From a virus: a stretch of 29,634 bases of DNA. How positions within the stretch are numbered: position 1 is the first letter of the stretch; each line of letters opens with the position of its first letter. The notes beneath the pieces are model-generated. The model had not been told where the DNA came from. It was given only the letters and a program-made list of their open reading frames with translations, and searched no databases. A program made the translations under genes and the position numbers. This document shows positions 14,914 through 22,365 of this stretch, in pieces. The DNA lies in IMG/VR virus record IMGVR_UViG_3300025646_000225, positions 1 through 29,634 of that record; one strand, written 5' to 3'.

Positions 14914-15953
14914 CAGCCACCCGCCTGCTTCAACTCGTAATCAAGAATCTCATCCTCAATAGCCTTCCGTGCAGCCGCCTCAGCGTTAGCGATCCGCTGT
15001 GCTTCAGCCAAACGGACAGCCTCCAAGTTGCGCAATCCTTCCTGCTGCATCAACACGCTGGCCGCCTGACGAGCGGCACGCTCAGCCTCCAAAGCAGAAG
15101 TCATACCAGACGAATACTGTTGGCTGGCAGCCAACTGCTGCGCCAACAACGCCTCATTCAACATGCGAACAGCGTCCACATCGGCACCACTTGCACCGAT
15201 AGCCTGAAGATAATTCATGCCAGCCGCCGCAGGAGTCTGCGTCTGCTGGACAATGAACTGGAACGCAGCCTCAGGATCAATCTGTGCTAGGCGTGCTAAC
15301 GCTTGTGCGCTGGCATCATCAATCGACTTTCGACTGGCCGCTGCGGCAGCCGCCAAAGCGGCACGCATCGGATCATACTGGGCTGACACACCAGCCAAAC
15401 GATCACGCAACAAATTGATTGCACCCGAATAGTCAGATCCAGCAGCGGCACCACCACCACCGCCACCTGAACCACCTGCACCACCAGCACCACCTGCACC
15501 GCCAGCCAAACCAGCAGCAATAGCGTTCTTCGTCCTAATGTTTTCAAGGGCCGTATCAAATTTTTCCAGCCACGGATCGTACAAACGCTCGTATTGGGTG
15601 GAACCCTTGCCGCCAGCGAACATGCTGGACATTGCGCCACCCAAACCGCCAGTTGTCAGTCGGTCCTGCCCACCATACTCGCGTTTCAACGCCTGTTCGA
15701 ACGCATCCACATCGCCCAACGACGGAGCAATCTGGCGGGGAGCGGGACGGCTCAGGCCACGATCCGACGGGGGACGATTCTGCTGGCTGGCATAACGTCC
15801 AGCAGTACCACCAGTCCGCTGACGCTCCAACTCGGCAGGGCTAGTCGGCGCAGAACGAACTGGAGTAGGGCGCTTCGGAATAGTTTTCTGCTTCTCGTCG
15901 TCAATCTGCCACGGTTGCCGCCTGATACGACGACTCAACATCCCATTAGCCAT
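14913..15953 (-). CDS. Probable internal virion protein with Gly/Ala linker
   Basis: Encodes 346 residues. The first ~90 are basic and Pro-rich. A low-complexity Gly/Ala hinge (GLAGGAGGAGGAGG and on, about residues 150-172) separates this from a C-terminal Ala/Gln/Glu-rich coiled coil (AAAAAASRKSIDD; ALEAERAARQAASVL; IANAEAAARKAIEDE). Such basic head plus flexible hinge plus coiled coil suits an internal core or ejection protein that contacts DNA, but no family is recognised. It is directly coupled to the next internal protein gene. Confidence 0.78.
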   Translation of the reverse strand: MANGMLSRRIRRQPWQIDDEKQKTIPKRPTPVRSAPTSPAELERQRTGGTAGRYASQQNRPPSDRGLSRPAPRQIAPSLGDVDAFEQALKREYGGQDRLTTGGLGGAMSSMFAGGKGSTQYERLYDPWLEKFDTALENIRTKNAIAAGLAGGAGGAGGAGGSGGGGGGAAAGSDYSGAINLLRDRLAGVSAQYDPMRAALAAAAAASRKSIDDASAQALARLAQIDPEAAFQFIVQQTQTPAAAGMNYLQAIGASGADVDAVRMLNEALLAQQLAASQQYSSGMTSALEAERAARQAASVLMQQEGLRNLEAVRLAEAQRIANAEAAARKAIEDEILDYELKQAGG

Positions 15954-15959
15954 AACGAA

Positions 15960-16196
15960 TCAACGCCCCCCCAAATCAATAGCACGACGACGGGACGCAC
16001 GGGTAGTGCGACCCGACCCACGACCTTTCTTCTGAGCCTTAGAGCGTGGATGCAACTGGTCAACGGCTTTTTCACCAGTCCAATAAGTCCGACGCTTCTG
16101 CGTCCTGTAAGTAGTCTTGCCTGAGCCACGGCCATAACCGTAACTAGAAGGAACAGTTCGCCTAGCGGGCTTCGACCAATCTTTGTCATCTCTCAT
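15960..16196 (-). CDS. Small Arg/Lys-rich basic protein
   Basis: Encodes 78 residues, dense in Arg, Lys, Gly, Ser and Tyr (RGSGKTTYRTQKRRTYW; RSKAQKKGRGSGRTTRASRR), with no hydrophobic core. Protamine-like composition suggests DNA or RNA binding inside the virion. The start has an AGGGG element upstream, and the gene is sandwiched between virion genes. It is one of three such basic proteins encoded in the late arm. Confidence 0.72.
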   Translation of the reverse strand: MRDDKDWSKPARRTVPSSYGYGRGSGKTTYRTQKRRTYWTGEKAVDQLHPRSKAQKKGRGSGRTTRASRRRAIDLGGR

Positions 16197-16204
16197 AATA
16201 ACCC

Positions 16205-16645
16205 CTAACTGAACAAGCCTGACATCGGCGCATACTGACGCAAAGTTTGCGCATCAGAAATAATCTGCTGCTGCCTAGACAACTGCAACTGATCCAAATA
16301 ATCCTGCAAATCCTGTGCCGCCTGCTGACGTTGCAACTCCAACCGTGTCTGCTCAGCCTGCTGCTCCGTAGCAATATCACCCAAACGCTGCTGCTGAGCG
16401 CCCACAAAGTCCTTCATGGCACGCTGGAAAACACCAGACCTGCCCAACCCGCGGGCCGTGAAACCAGTGATCTGAGGGGCCGCAGCCTGACGGTACGCCT
16501 TGGTAACATCACGGGTAGTGCGTTCCGTCCGTCTAGCCAAATCAGTCAAACCCAACTGGGTTTGCAGATTTGATTGACGAGCACGCCGACGAGCGCTGGC
16601 CTCAGCCAGCCCATAATTGGTGTCAGCAAAAGAAAAATCGGCCAT
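16205..16645 (-). CDS. Coiled-coil virion-type protein
   Basis: Encodes 146 residues from ATG 16645 (a GTG directly before it is in frame). Gln/Arg/Ala-rich and almost wholly helical: RRARQSNLQTQLGLTDLARR, then QQQRLGDIATEQQAEQTRLE, then QDLQDYLDQLQLSRQQQ. Gly-rich FTARGLGRSGVFQRA in the middle is the only non-coiled part. It has no Shine-Dalgarno but follows a copy of the TAGAACG-TAT promoter-like motif that ends at its start. Composition is like T7 gp14-type internal proteins. Function inferred from position. Confidence 0.75.
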   Translation of the reverse strand: MADFSFADTNYGLAEASARRRARQSNLQTQLGLTDLARRTERTTRDVTKAYRQAAAPQITGFTARGLGRSGVFQRAMKDFVGAQQQRLGDIATEQQAEQTRLELQRQQAAQDLQDYLDQLQLSRQQQIISDAQTLRQYAPMSGLFS

Positions 16646-16667
16646 CACATATACCTAGTTCGTTCTA
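16643..16667 (-). promoter_or_regulatory. Late promoter-like motif, copy 1
   Basis: Reading the - strand from 16667: TAGAACG, seven bases (AACTAGG), TATATGTG, then ATG of the coiled-coil protein. It lies in the only sizeable gap between the gene ending at 16682 and the one starting at 16645. Three other copies share the boxes and the exact spacing. Confidence 0.65.
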
Positions 16668-16681
16668 TAGTTATCCACAGG

Positions 16682-17056
16682 TTACGGTAAACACAGGACA
16701 TGCACCTTCACATCAGTGTTATTACGGTTATTGCCGCTAGTAGCCACAAGAAAATGGAGACCAATATTCGTATCATCCACTGAATCAATGTGGAAGGCCC
16801 CCTGATTATGTGTAGTAGAATCGACAAATGCCTCGGTGACCTGCACCACTGACGGTGTAAACGGGGCGTTATGCGGAAAAACCAACTCCCCAACCGCATC
16901 CGTAGTCCCCTCATAAACAAACCAATGCCCCACATTGCTAGAGAAATAGCGGCGCAAATATTCGGTCAACGACAAGAAGATGTTGCGCAACGGCAACTGG
17001 TCAGGGCCACGCAAACTGGTGAGTTGCGGGGCGAACCACGGTTCGTCCCGCCTCAC
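16682..17056 (-). CDS. Small putative virion protein after the nozzle gene
   Basis: Encodes 124 residues with a GTG start that overlaps the nozzle stop as GTGA. N-terminal half: PWFAPQLTSLRGPDQLPLRN and a helix (SLTEYLRRYF); C-terminal half is beta-rich (HWFVYEGTTDAVGELVFP; GLHFLVATSG). It resembles no family I can name. Coupling to the nozzle gene suggests a tail-associated or decoration role, such as a needle or plug component. That role is a guess from position. Confidence 0.7.
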   Translation of the reverse strand: MRRDEPWFAPQLTSLRGPDQLPLRNIFLSLTEYLRRYFSSNVGHWFVYEGTTDAVGELVFPHNAPFTPSVVQVTEAFVDSTTHNQGAFHIDSVDDTNIGLHFLVATSGNNRNNTDVKVHVLCLP

Positions 17057-18759
17057 GGCTTATAACCCCGTGGATTATATTTGAACGTGATGCCGTTCAC
17101 ACCCCACTTCGCTGAATCATTACTAGACAACTTCAACTGCACGGCACGACCCAAACCCAAACTGTTACCACGGGACACCTCAGACCCGAACGTCTGAACC
17201 CACTGCGACGGAGAACCCGCACCAGTAAACCCCTCGGCAGGCACATCAAACTGTCTCTTTAGCGTCAACGAATCCCAATCACGGTACACAGCAACCGACA
17301 AATCATAGGCAGCATACTCGCGGTTCAACACAAACTCAGGGCGACGCCAGAACTTCTTTGAATGCGCCGACCCAGCATCCTGCCACGACGTAACATAAAA
17401 AGAACTGAACGGGCTGAAATAACCCAACACGTTGTCCGTATACAAATTGCGATCAAAATAAAACACCTGCGGCTTCGTCGGATGAACAAACAACTCCTTA
17501 GAGTTGTTGTTCGAATCAACAAACAAAGCACCAGACCCCAACCCAAACCCGTCAGCAATCTGATATTTCGTCCAAGCACCAGACTTATCCAACGTAGAAT
17601 CCCACACATACGTCGAAGTCACATCATCAGACTGGGTTTGACCATCCCACTTCACATCGGAATCATCATACCCAACACCCAACGAATCAAACGTCAAACC
17701 TCCACCGGCATAAAGAATGCCGGTGTCGCGATAATTGACACCAATCATCGAATACGTTTCCGCACTGGTAGACACACCAGTCGGCAACGACACATACACC
17801 TTGCGGCCCACAGCAGACACACGCACCGCGGCCAAAGCAGTATCATTGAACTCGTTTGTGTCAAACAACGGGCGCAACTGCTCAAACATATAATCAACAG
17901 TGCGACCATCGTACACAAACAAACCGTTCTGGCCGTCAAAGAAATACAACCCAGTTTCTGTGGCCGCTATGGCACTGGGGTTGACACAACCAATATCTTC
18001 AGTGACGGTAACAACTTGGAAAGTGTCGTCACTGTAGCCATAGATCGCATAAATAGCGTGTTCTTTGAACACGACAATATGCCCGTTGAACGACACCAAA
18101 GCAGTAATCCCACGGCCACCGCCAACAACATCAATATAATCATCTTCACGCCACGACTCGGGGAACAACGGGTGAGAGAACCTAACCCTGTCGGGATATG
18201 ACGTACCGTCCTCGCCAGTGTACGCCACCCAGTTCCTGTCAATATGGAACGTCACATGCCTGCATTGCGGCATGTGACCAGTAGACGGTGACAACAAATC
18301 ATTCTGCCAAGCACCAGTACCATTAGCAGTCAACGCAGTCTTAGTGGTCCCGTCCCATTTGTGCGCACCAGAACCACACCCACAAGCAACATATGCCACA
18401 TCTTCATTGCCGTCAGACCAACTGGAAAACACTGCACCAAACGGACTGGAAGCCGTGCTGATGGTCGTATCAGCGAACGTCCCATCGCTGGAATAATAGA
18501 CGGTATCGTTAGCCGACAGCAACATTTGCGGAGTGTCGGATTCCCAAAACCACAGGTTCTGCGAAGTTCCCCAGTTCTGCGGCAACACGCCAGCCACATT
18601 CGTAGAACCCCATCGTTGAAGTCCACGCCGTTGAAACACGCCGCCCCGAGGATCAATGTCCACATTCAACAAGTCAGGCGACTCGTTGCTGTTTAGATTG
18701 AACACATCGGCCCGAAGATTCAGGCCGCCTGTGAAATCCTCAATGGCGAACGCACGCAT
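17053..18759 (-). CDS. Tail nozzle / packaged-DNA stabilisation protein (P22 gp10 / T7 gp12-like beta-propeller)
   Basis: Encodes 568 residues from ATG 18759, one base after the adaptor stop; an in-frame GTG at 18798 inside the adaptor gene is a less likely start. The N-terminus FAIEDFTGGLNLRADVFNLN and DLLNVDIDPRGGVFQRRG, followed by repeated beta blades (NGHIVVFKEHAIYAIYG; ATETGLYFFDGQNGLFVYDG; AVGRKVYVSLP), matches the propeller-type nozzle proteins of podoviruses. These form the hexameric tail end below the adaptor ring and retain packaged DNA. Gene order adaptor then nozzle is as in P22 and T7. Two perfect hairpins fall inside it (18251-18278; about 17704-17726). Confidence 0.82.
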   Translation of the reverse strand: MRAFAIEDFTGGLNLRADVFNLNSNESPDLLNVDIDPRGGVFQRRGLQRWGSTNVAGVLPQNWGTSQNLWFWESDTPQMLLSANDTVYYSSDGTFADTTISTASSPFGAVFSSWSDGNEDVAYVACGCGSGAHKWDGTTKTALTANGTGAWQNDLLSPSTGHMPQCRHVTFHIDRNWVAYTGEDGTSYPDRVRFSHPLFPESWREDDYIDVVGGGRGITALVSFNGHIVVFKEHAIYAIYGYSDDTFQVVTVTEDIGCVNPSAIAATETGLYFFDGQNGLFVYDGRTVDYMFEQLRPLFDTNEFNDTALAAVRVSAVGRKVYVSLPTGVSTSAETYSMIGVNYRDTGILYAGGGLTFDSLGVGYDDSDVKWDGQTQSDDVTSTYVWDSTLDKSGAWTKYQIADGFGLGSGALFVDSNNNSKELFVHPTKPQVFYFDRNLYTDNVLGYFSPFSSFYVTSWQDAGSAHSKKFWRRPEFVLNREYAAYDLSVAVYRDWDSLTLKRQFDVPAEGFTGAGSPSQWVQTFGSEVSRGNSLGLGRAVQLKLSSNDSAKWGVNGITFKYNPRGYKP

Positions 18760-18760
18760 G

Positions 18761-19435
18761 TCAGAATTCCAGCGAACCCCAACGATGCTTCCGTCCACCA
18801 GACGACAGCACCACAGGGGAGTATGATTCAGGCTTCATAATATCCCGACGCAAAAACGCCACACCATCATTGAATGCACGCTCATACTCTGCCGCCATCT
18901 GCGGCGCTTCCTGCGCCCTGTAGATATGCGACACCGCATAATAGACCAACGGCAAATCAAACCCGTCAGGCCCATCAACCGTACCCCCACTAGTAATCCA
19001 ATCATTAGGATTCCTGTAGGCACGAACCTTCAACGTGTAAACACCGCTGGGTTGTGGGAACAGATGCAACTGGTCAGCCCAGAACGCCACAAACATAGGG
19101 CGTCCCGGCGCATCAGACGCACCAATATAATAGTCCTCCGCCATATCATACGAAATCCACTCCAACCGAACATTCACCTGATCGACCAGAGAAACAATCT
19201 CACGAATATCATCATCCGTGTAATCATTGATCGTATACGACCGTTGATTCGCCACTGTGTTGAATTGGAACGACACCTCCAAATGAGGCCAACGTCGCTC
19301 CAAATCAATAATCCTGTTATAGCCGTCCTGAATATACAGATTCAACAAGGCGTCCGACACATCATCGGACTCGGTTTCTGTGATCGCTCTGGCATTGTCA
19401 CGAATCTGCGCTAGAGTCAACCTGCTCATCGCCAT
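18761..19435 (-). CDS. Head-tail adaptor (P22 gp4-like)
   Basis: Encodes 224 residues from ATG 19435, with GGGTGGT seven bases upstream; ATG 19429 is an alternative. Helical N-terminus (LTLAQIRDNARAITETESDD; LNLYIQDGYNRIIDLERRW) followed by a beta-rich centre (SYTINDYTDDDIREIVSL; WADQLHLFPQPSGVYTLKVR) and a C-terminal helical pair (AAEYERAFNDGVAFLRRD). This is the layout of phage adaptor proteins that dock under the portal. It overlaps the upstream zinc-finger gene by 38 bases and lies one base before the nozzle gene. Confidence 0.82.
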   Translation of the reverse strand: MAMSRLTLAQIRDNARAITETESDDVSDALLNLYIQDGYNRIIDLERRWPHLEVSFQFNTVANQRSYTINDYTDDDIREIVSLVDQVNVRLEWISYDMAEDYYIGASDAPGRPMFVAFWADQLHLFPQPSGVYTLKVRAYRNPNDWITSGGTVDGPDGFDLPLVYYAVSHIYRAQEAPQMAAEYERAFNDGVAFLRRDIMKPESYSPVVLSSGGRKHRWGSLEF

Positions 19436-19664
19436 CGACAACACCACCCTTCTTCTTGAATGACCTCAGATGACCCATACAGTATTCCGTGCCTTTGGCA
19501 CGCATACCCTCACAAGTATCCTCATTGGCCGTACATTTGTTCCCCCTGCCCACATACGGTGCGGACGGTGCCGCAATGCGAGCACCGTCCATATGCGCCA
19601 AACGAGCGTCCACAGCGGGACGACCGTACAAACTATGGGCTGGAACTGCCTGAATATTACTCAT
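19398..19664 (-). CDS. Small zinc-finger-like protein
   Basis: Encodes 88 residues from ATG 19664, directly after promoter-like motif copy 2. The centre has CTANEDTCEG, then EYCMGHLRSFKKKG: C-x6-C, ten residues, C-x2-H, a compact zinc site, followed by a Lys-rich patch. Similar small Cys/His proteins with a terminal CxGH occur in many actinobacterial phages. The C-terminus is acidic. It heads the adaptor-nozzle gene block. Role unknown; nucleic-acid binding is possible. Confidence 0.7.
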   Translation of the reverse strand: MSNIQAVPAHSLYGRPAVDARLAHMDGARIAAPSAPYVGRGNKCTANEDTCEGMRAKGTEYCMGHLRSFKKKGGVVDGDEQVDSSADS

Positions 19665-19686
19665 CACCTATAGGCGATTCGTTCTA
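19662..19686 (-). promoter_or_regulatory. Late promoter-like motif, copy 2 (closest to a T7 promoter)
   Basis: Reading the - strand from 19686: TAGAACG, seven bases (AATCGCC), TATAGGTG, then ATG of the zinc-finger protein. TATAGG after TAGAACG gives the best resemblance to the T7 consensus. A second GCCTATAGG lies just upstream (19694-19702), but that is explained by the coding end of the basic protein gene. Confidence 0.68.
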
Positions 19687-19687
19687 G

Positions 19688-20248
19688 TCAGTCCCTATAG
19701 GCCCGATCATCCTTGTAACGCCGATTGCGGGAAGCGGCACGATCACGCTTCTTCTCGGTAGCCATAGCAACAGTGCGGGCAGCAGCCTTCTTGGCAGCCC
19801 CACGCCTGACAGCAACCTGAGTACGACGGCGACCAGCATCAACCTTATCAACGCTGACAAGCCTAGCCTTGGAAGCAGCCTTCTTCTGGGCTGCACCCTT
19901 GCCAGCACCAGACTTCTTCTTTGGCGACATGGCAGGCGAACGACCAGCCAACGGACCAGCAGAACCAGTAGACTTCTTGCGAGGCTTCACACTGCTGGAC
20001 CCACCGCCAGCCTTCTTTACGGGGGCAGTACGAGCAGTCCGACCAGCAATCGTAGACGGGGCTTCGCCGGGACGACGCTTTGATTGCGGCTTTGTCTTGG
20101 CCCTTGGCGGAGCCTTCGGAGCATTCATCATCTTGCTGTAACCCATAGGATTAGCAGCAACCTCAATCGCCGCCTTACCCAGACGCTTGGCAATCGACTT
20201 CTTCTTGCCAGCCGAATCATAATCCTTGTAACCCTTACCCTGAGGCAT
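19688..20248 (-). CDS. Histone H1-like Lys/Ala-rich basic protein
   Basis: Encodes 186 residues from ATG 20248 (TAGGTGA upstream). Begins MPQGKGYKDYDSAGKKKSIA and then becomes a long basic low-complexity stretch of Lys, Arg, Ala, Pro, Ser and Gly (RPGEAPSTIAGRTART; GAGKGAAQKKAASKARL; RGAAKKAAARTVAMA), resembling the C-terminal tail of H1 or bacterial histone-like tails. It probably binds DNA non-specifically. Being encoded two genes after the capsid protein, it may be packaged with, or help condense, the genome; this is inference. The 3' end touches promoter-like motif copy 2. Confidence 0.75.
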   Translation of the reverse strand: MPQGKGYKDYDSAGKKKSIAKRLGKAAIEVAANPMGYSKMMNAPKAPPRAKTKPQSKRRPGEAPSTIAGRTARTAPVKKAGGGSSSVKPRKKSTGSAGPLAGRSPAMSPKKKSGAGKGAAQKKAASKARLVSVDKVDAGRRRTQVAVRRGAAKKAAARTVAMATEKKRDRAASRNRRYKDDRAYRD

Positions 20249-20250
20249 GA

Positions 20251-20475
20251 TCACCTACCCTTCCGTCGGCCAGCAGCCGACTTTTTGCGTGGAGCGCCAC
20301 CCTTGAACGCAGTGCGACCACCAACAGTTTTTCTCGGATACTTCTCAGGATAACGGTCAGGACGAGTAGACTGAATGCTACGACTATAAGAACGTACAGC
20401 CCTAGTGTAAGCCCGAACAGGAGCAGCCAAAGCGTCACCGATATCTCCCAAATCAATAGCAGGTTTCTTAGCCAT
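20251..20475 (-). CDS. Small basic protein downstream of the capsid gene
   Basis: Encodes 74 residues. The N-terminus (AIDLGDIGDALAAPVRAYTR) could be an amphipathic helix; the rest is basic (RPDRYPEKYPRKT; GGAPRKKSAAGRRKGR). The start has AGGGG five bases upstream, and that element lies inside a hairpin (see 20481-20500). Its stop is three bases before the next start. Possibly a head decoration or DNA-binding protein; no family recognised. Confidence 0.72.
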   Translation of the reverse strand: MAKKPAIDLGDIGDALAAPVRAYTRAVRSYSRSIQSTRPDRYPEKYPRKTVGGRTAFKGGAPRKKSAAGRRKGR

Positions 20476-20480
20476 GTTAT

Positions 20481-20500
20481 CCCCTGAATGCGATCAGGGG
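20481..20500 (-). promoter_or_regulatory. Hairpin over the ribosome site of the gene after the capsid gene
   Basis: On the - strand CCCCTGA (20500-20494) pairs with TCAGGGG (20487-20481) around loop TCGCAT. The 3' arm holds the AGGGG Shine-Dalgarno of the gene at 20251-20475. Bases 20497-20500 are shared with the large hairpin just upstream, so the two folds exclude each other. Confidence 0.5.
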
Positions 20501-20524
20501 GAGAGGGCCGAAGCCCCCTCCCCC
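20497..20524 (-). terminator. GC-rich hairpin with TTCG tetraloop after the capsid gene
   Basis: On the - strand a 5' arm GGGGGAGnGGGC pairs with GCCCnCTCCCCC around the very stable C(TTCG)G loop; one mismatch. It begins about 20 bases after the capsid stop codon. No T-run follows, so it may stabilise the 3' end of capsid mRNA or attenuate downstream expression rather than terminate fully. This would make capsid protein more abundant than the products downstream. Confidence 0.65.
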
Positions 20525-20543
20525 AGAATCAATTGTTGATTGA

Positions 20544-21485
20544 TCAGGCGGTGCGGCCCGTCAACTTGCCCTGCTTCGCACGGTTGCGGCAGGTCAAGTT
20601 TCCGTAGCACATGATCAGAGCGTAACGGGCATCCAGATTCTCAGGACGCACGAAATCGGTCTGCTCAAACCACTTGCCCGAGTGACCAACGAGGGTCAGG
20701 TACTTGCTGTTCAGGAAATACATGACACCCGCCTGACAGTGAACGTCGTAGGTGACGGGAGCCGACTTGAACAACAGGTTCTGGAACCCAGCGTCAGCGG
20801 TCTTGGCATCGGTGTACCGCAACTGCGGCTGAAGCAGCGACTCGTACTTCTCAAAGAGAGTCTGAGTCGTCAGCACCATGTCGGGATGGTCGTTACCAAC
20901 CGACACCGAGTTGTAAGCGGTAGCCATGGCAGCGAGGGTGAGAGCACCAGCGGTACCCTCCTCGTAAGACTGCCAGAAGGAGTTGCCAACGCCAGTGGCG
21001 TCAATGCCACCGACGGTGCCAGCCGAATCAACCAGAGCCGCAAGCCCCAGCCAGTCCTTGCCCGAGTTGCCAGTGCCATCGGAGAAGAACATCTGGTTGA
21101 AGCCCTCACGCATCGACTCCTCGGCCTGCATGATCTTGGCCTCAAGAAGATTGATGATAGCAGCCTCGCCGTTGTTCTTGGCTTCCTCAATGCCCGAGAT
21201 AGCGATGGACGCAGCGTACTGCTTCCAATCGTACTCGGCAGCCGACATGCCTTCCTGAGCGGTCAGCGAAATGGTGTCGTAACCCGAGTACGAACCGACG
21301 GTGCCGTTGAGGCCGTAAACCAACGGCTCCACGATCTTCGTGCCGCCGTCCAGCATGCGGACACGGCCCTTGTCCATCAGGAAGTTCGTCAAAGGACGAG
21401 CAGTGAAAATGTTGTCAGTCAACTGATCCCGATAGTTGGCGAGAGTAGTCGAAAGCAACGAATCAAAATTGGCGTTACCAGCCAT
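20544..21485 (-). CDS. Major capsid protein
   Basis: Encodes 313 residues from ATG 21485 with GAGGT upstream. The N-terminus (ANFDSLLSTTLANYRDQLTD, NIFTARPLTNFLMDKG) and the segment after it (GGTKIVEPLVYGLNGTVGSY) have the look of HK97-fold coat proteins with the N-arm and spine helix region (AAIINLLEAKIMQAEESM). The C-terminal part (DMVLTTQTLFEKYESLLQPQ; PVTYDVHCQAGVMYFLNSKY) matches the A- and P-domain pattern of this family. It follows the scaffold gene, precedes a strong hairpin and uses a narrow codon set typical of a highly expressed gene. Size and order after portal and scaffold support the call. Confidence 0.88.
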   Translation of the reverse strand: MAGNANFDSLLSTTLANYRDQLTDNIFTARPLTNFLMDKGRVRMLDGGTKIVEPLVYGLNGTVGSYSGYDTISLTAQEGMSAAEYDWKQYAASIAISGIEEAKNNGEAAIINLLEAKIMQAEESMREGFNQMFFSDGTGNSGKDWLGLAALVDSAGTVGGIDATGVGNSFWQSYEEGTAGALTLAAMATAYNSVSVGNDHPDMVLTTQTLFEKYESLLQPQLRYTDAKTADAGFQNLLFKSAPVTYDVHCQAGVMYFLNSKYLTLVGHSGKWFEQTDFVRPENLDARYALIMCYGNLTCRNRAKQGKLTGRTA

Positions 21486-21518
21486 GATGTTACCTCAATT
21501 CTAAAGAAACGGAACGGA

Positions 21519-22304
21519 TCACATACCCATCTGTTGCTTGGCAAGCGCCCAAGCCTCATGGATGGAACCGACCTTCCCCACAGGCTGATCCGAAGGACCG
21601 TTCGCAGAAGCACCACCCTCAATGAAAGCGGCCTCACGCTTGGCATCCACCACCTGCTGATTCTGGTTAGCCAAAACCTGCTCGGCAGAAGCCTGCGTTT
21701 GAATCTTCTGCATCAAACGATCATAAGCAGTCTGCTTGTAGACCGCCTCCAGATCGGTTGTTCCCATCCGCAAAGCGGCGGTAACAACTTGCTGTGCATC
21801 AAAGTCATCGTATGTGGATTGTAGACGAGAAATTTCCCGCTGCAACTGCTCGTTAGCACGCTCTGTCTCATACTGCTGTAGGCGCTGCTCGGCTTCCCAC
21901 ACACGCTGCTCCAAAGGATCATCGAACTGTGGGGTTTCGGGCTGCGCATCCGCCACCATCTGCTGGGCTGCTGCTACCCCGTAATGACGGGACAACACCT
22001 GCAAGGTGCCTTGCGGATCAGATTCAAGAGCCTGCTGCAAAGTCTGCGCAAACTGGAACTGTTCCCGTTGAGAAGCCAACTCTTGAGTCTTGCGAGTATA
22101 ATCAGCCTGACGTTGATATCCCTGAAGCGCCTCACTGAAAGGCACATCCAGTTCTTCACCATCAACCTTGACCTTGACATACTTTCCATCGAAAGCAGTC
22201 GGATCAACATACTCGTAAGACGGAGAATCAACTTCTCCTGTTTCTACTCCCGTGGTTTCCCCGACAGATTCGGGACCAACTTCAGTAGTTTCAATTTCAG
22301 ACAC
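21519..22304 (-). CDS. Scaffolding / capsid assembly protein
   Basis: Encodes 261 residues with a GTG start at 22304 (AGGAG upstream). Acidic N-terminus (EVGPESVGETTGVETGEVDS), then KYVKVKVDGEELDVPFSEAL, then a long Gln/Glu-rich coiled coil (TQELASQREQFQFAQTLQQA; EQRLQQYETERANEQLQREI) and a short C-terminal helix (SIHEAWALAKQQMG), which is where scaffolds usually bind coat protein. Position between portal and major capsid genes is classic. It would shape the procapsid and then exit. The leader contains promoter-like motif copy 3 and a normal ribosome site. Confidence 0.85.
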   Translation of the reverse strand: MSEIETTEVGPESVGETTGVETGEVDSPSYEYVDPTAFDGKYVKVKVDGEELDVPFSEALQGYQRQADYTRKTQELASQREQFQFAQTLQQALESDPQGTLQVLSRHYGVAAAQQMVADAQPETPQFDDPLEQRVWEAEQRLQQYETERANEQLQREISRLQSTYDDFDAQQVVTAALRMGTTDLEAVYKQTAYDRLMQKIQTQASAEQVLANQNQQVVDAKREAAFIEGGASANGPSDQPVGKVGSIHEAWALAKQQMGM

Positions 22305-22336
22305 AAAGTCTCCTATCCAGAGTCCACTCAGGTTGC

Positions 22337-22361
22337 TCTACTATATAGAAAATGCGTTCTA
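22337..22361 (-). promoter_or_regulatory. Late promoter-like motif, copy 3 (before scaffold-capsid)
   Basis: Reading the - strand from 22361: TAGAACG, seven bases (CATTTTC), TATATAGT. Unlike the other copies no start codon follows at once; the scaffold GTG is ~37 bases further on behind an AGGAG. This copy separates the promoter signal from any start-codon signal and argues that the motif is transcriptional. Confidence 0.66.
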
Positions 22362-22365
22362 AAAA

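Noticed and set aside
15973-20460. Shared 15-base word (CCCAAATCAATAGCA) in two basic protein genes
   Set aside because: Both encode AIDLG at opposite ends of unrelated proteins; short enough to be chance plus codon preference.
20682-21824. A 380-codon open frame on the + strand opposite the capsid and scaffold genes
   Set aside because: It is antisense to two well-supported virion genes, has no ribosome site, and its protein is a biased mirror of their codon use.
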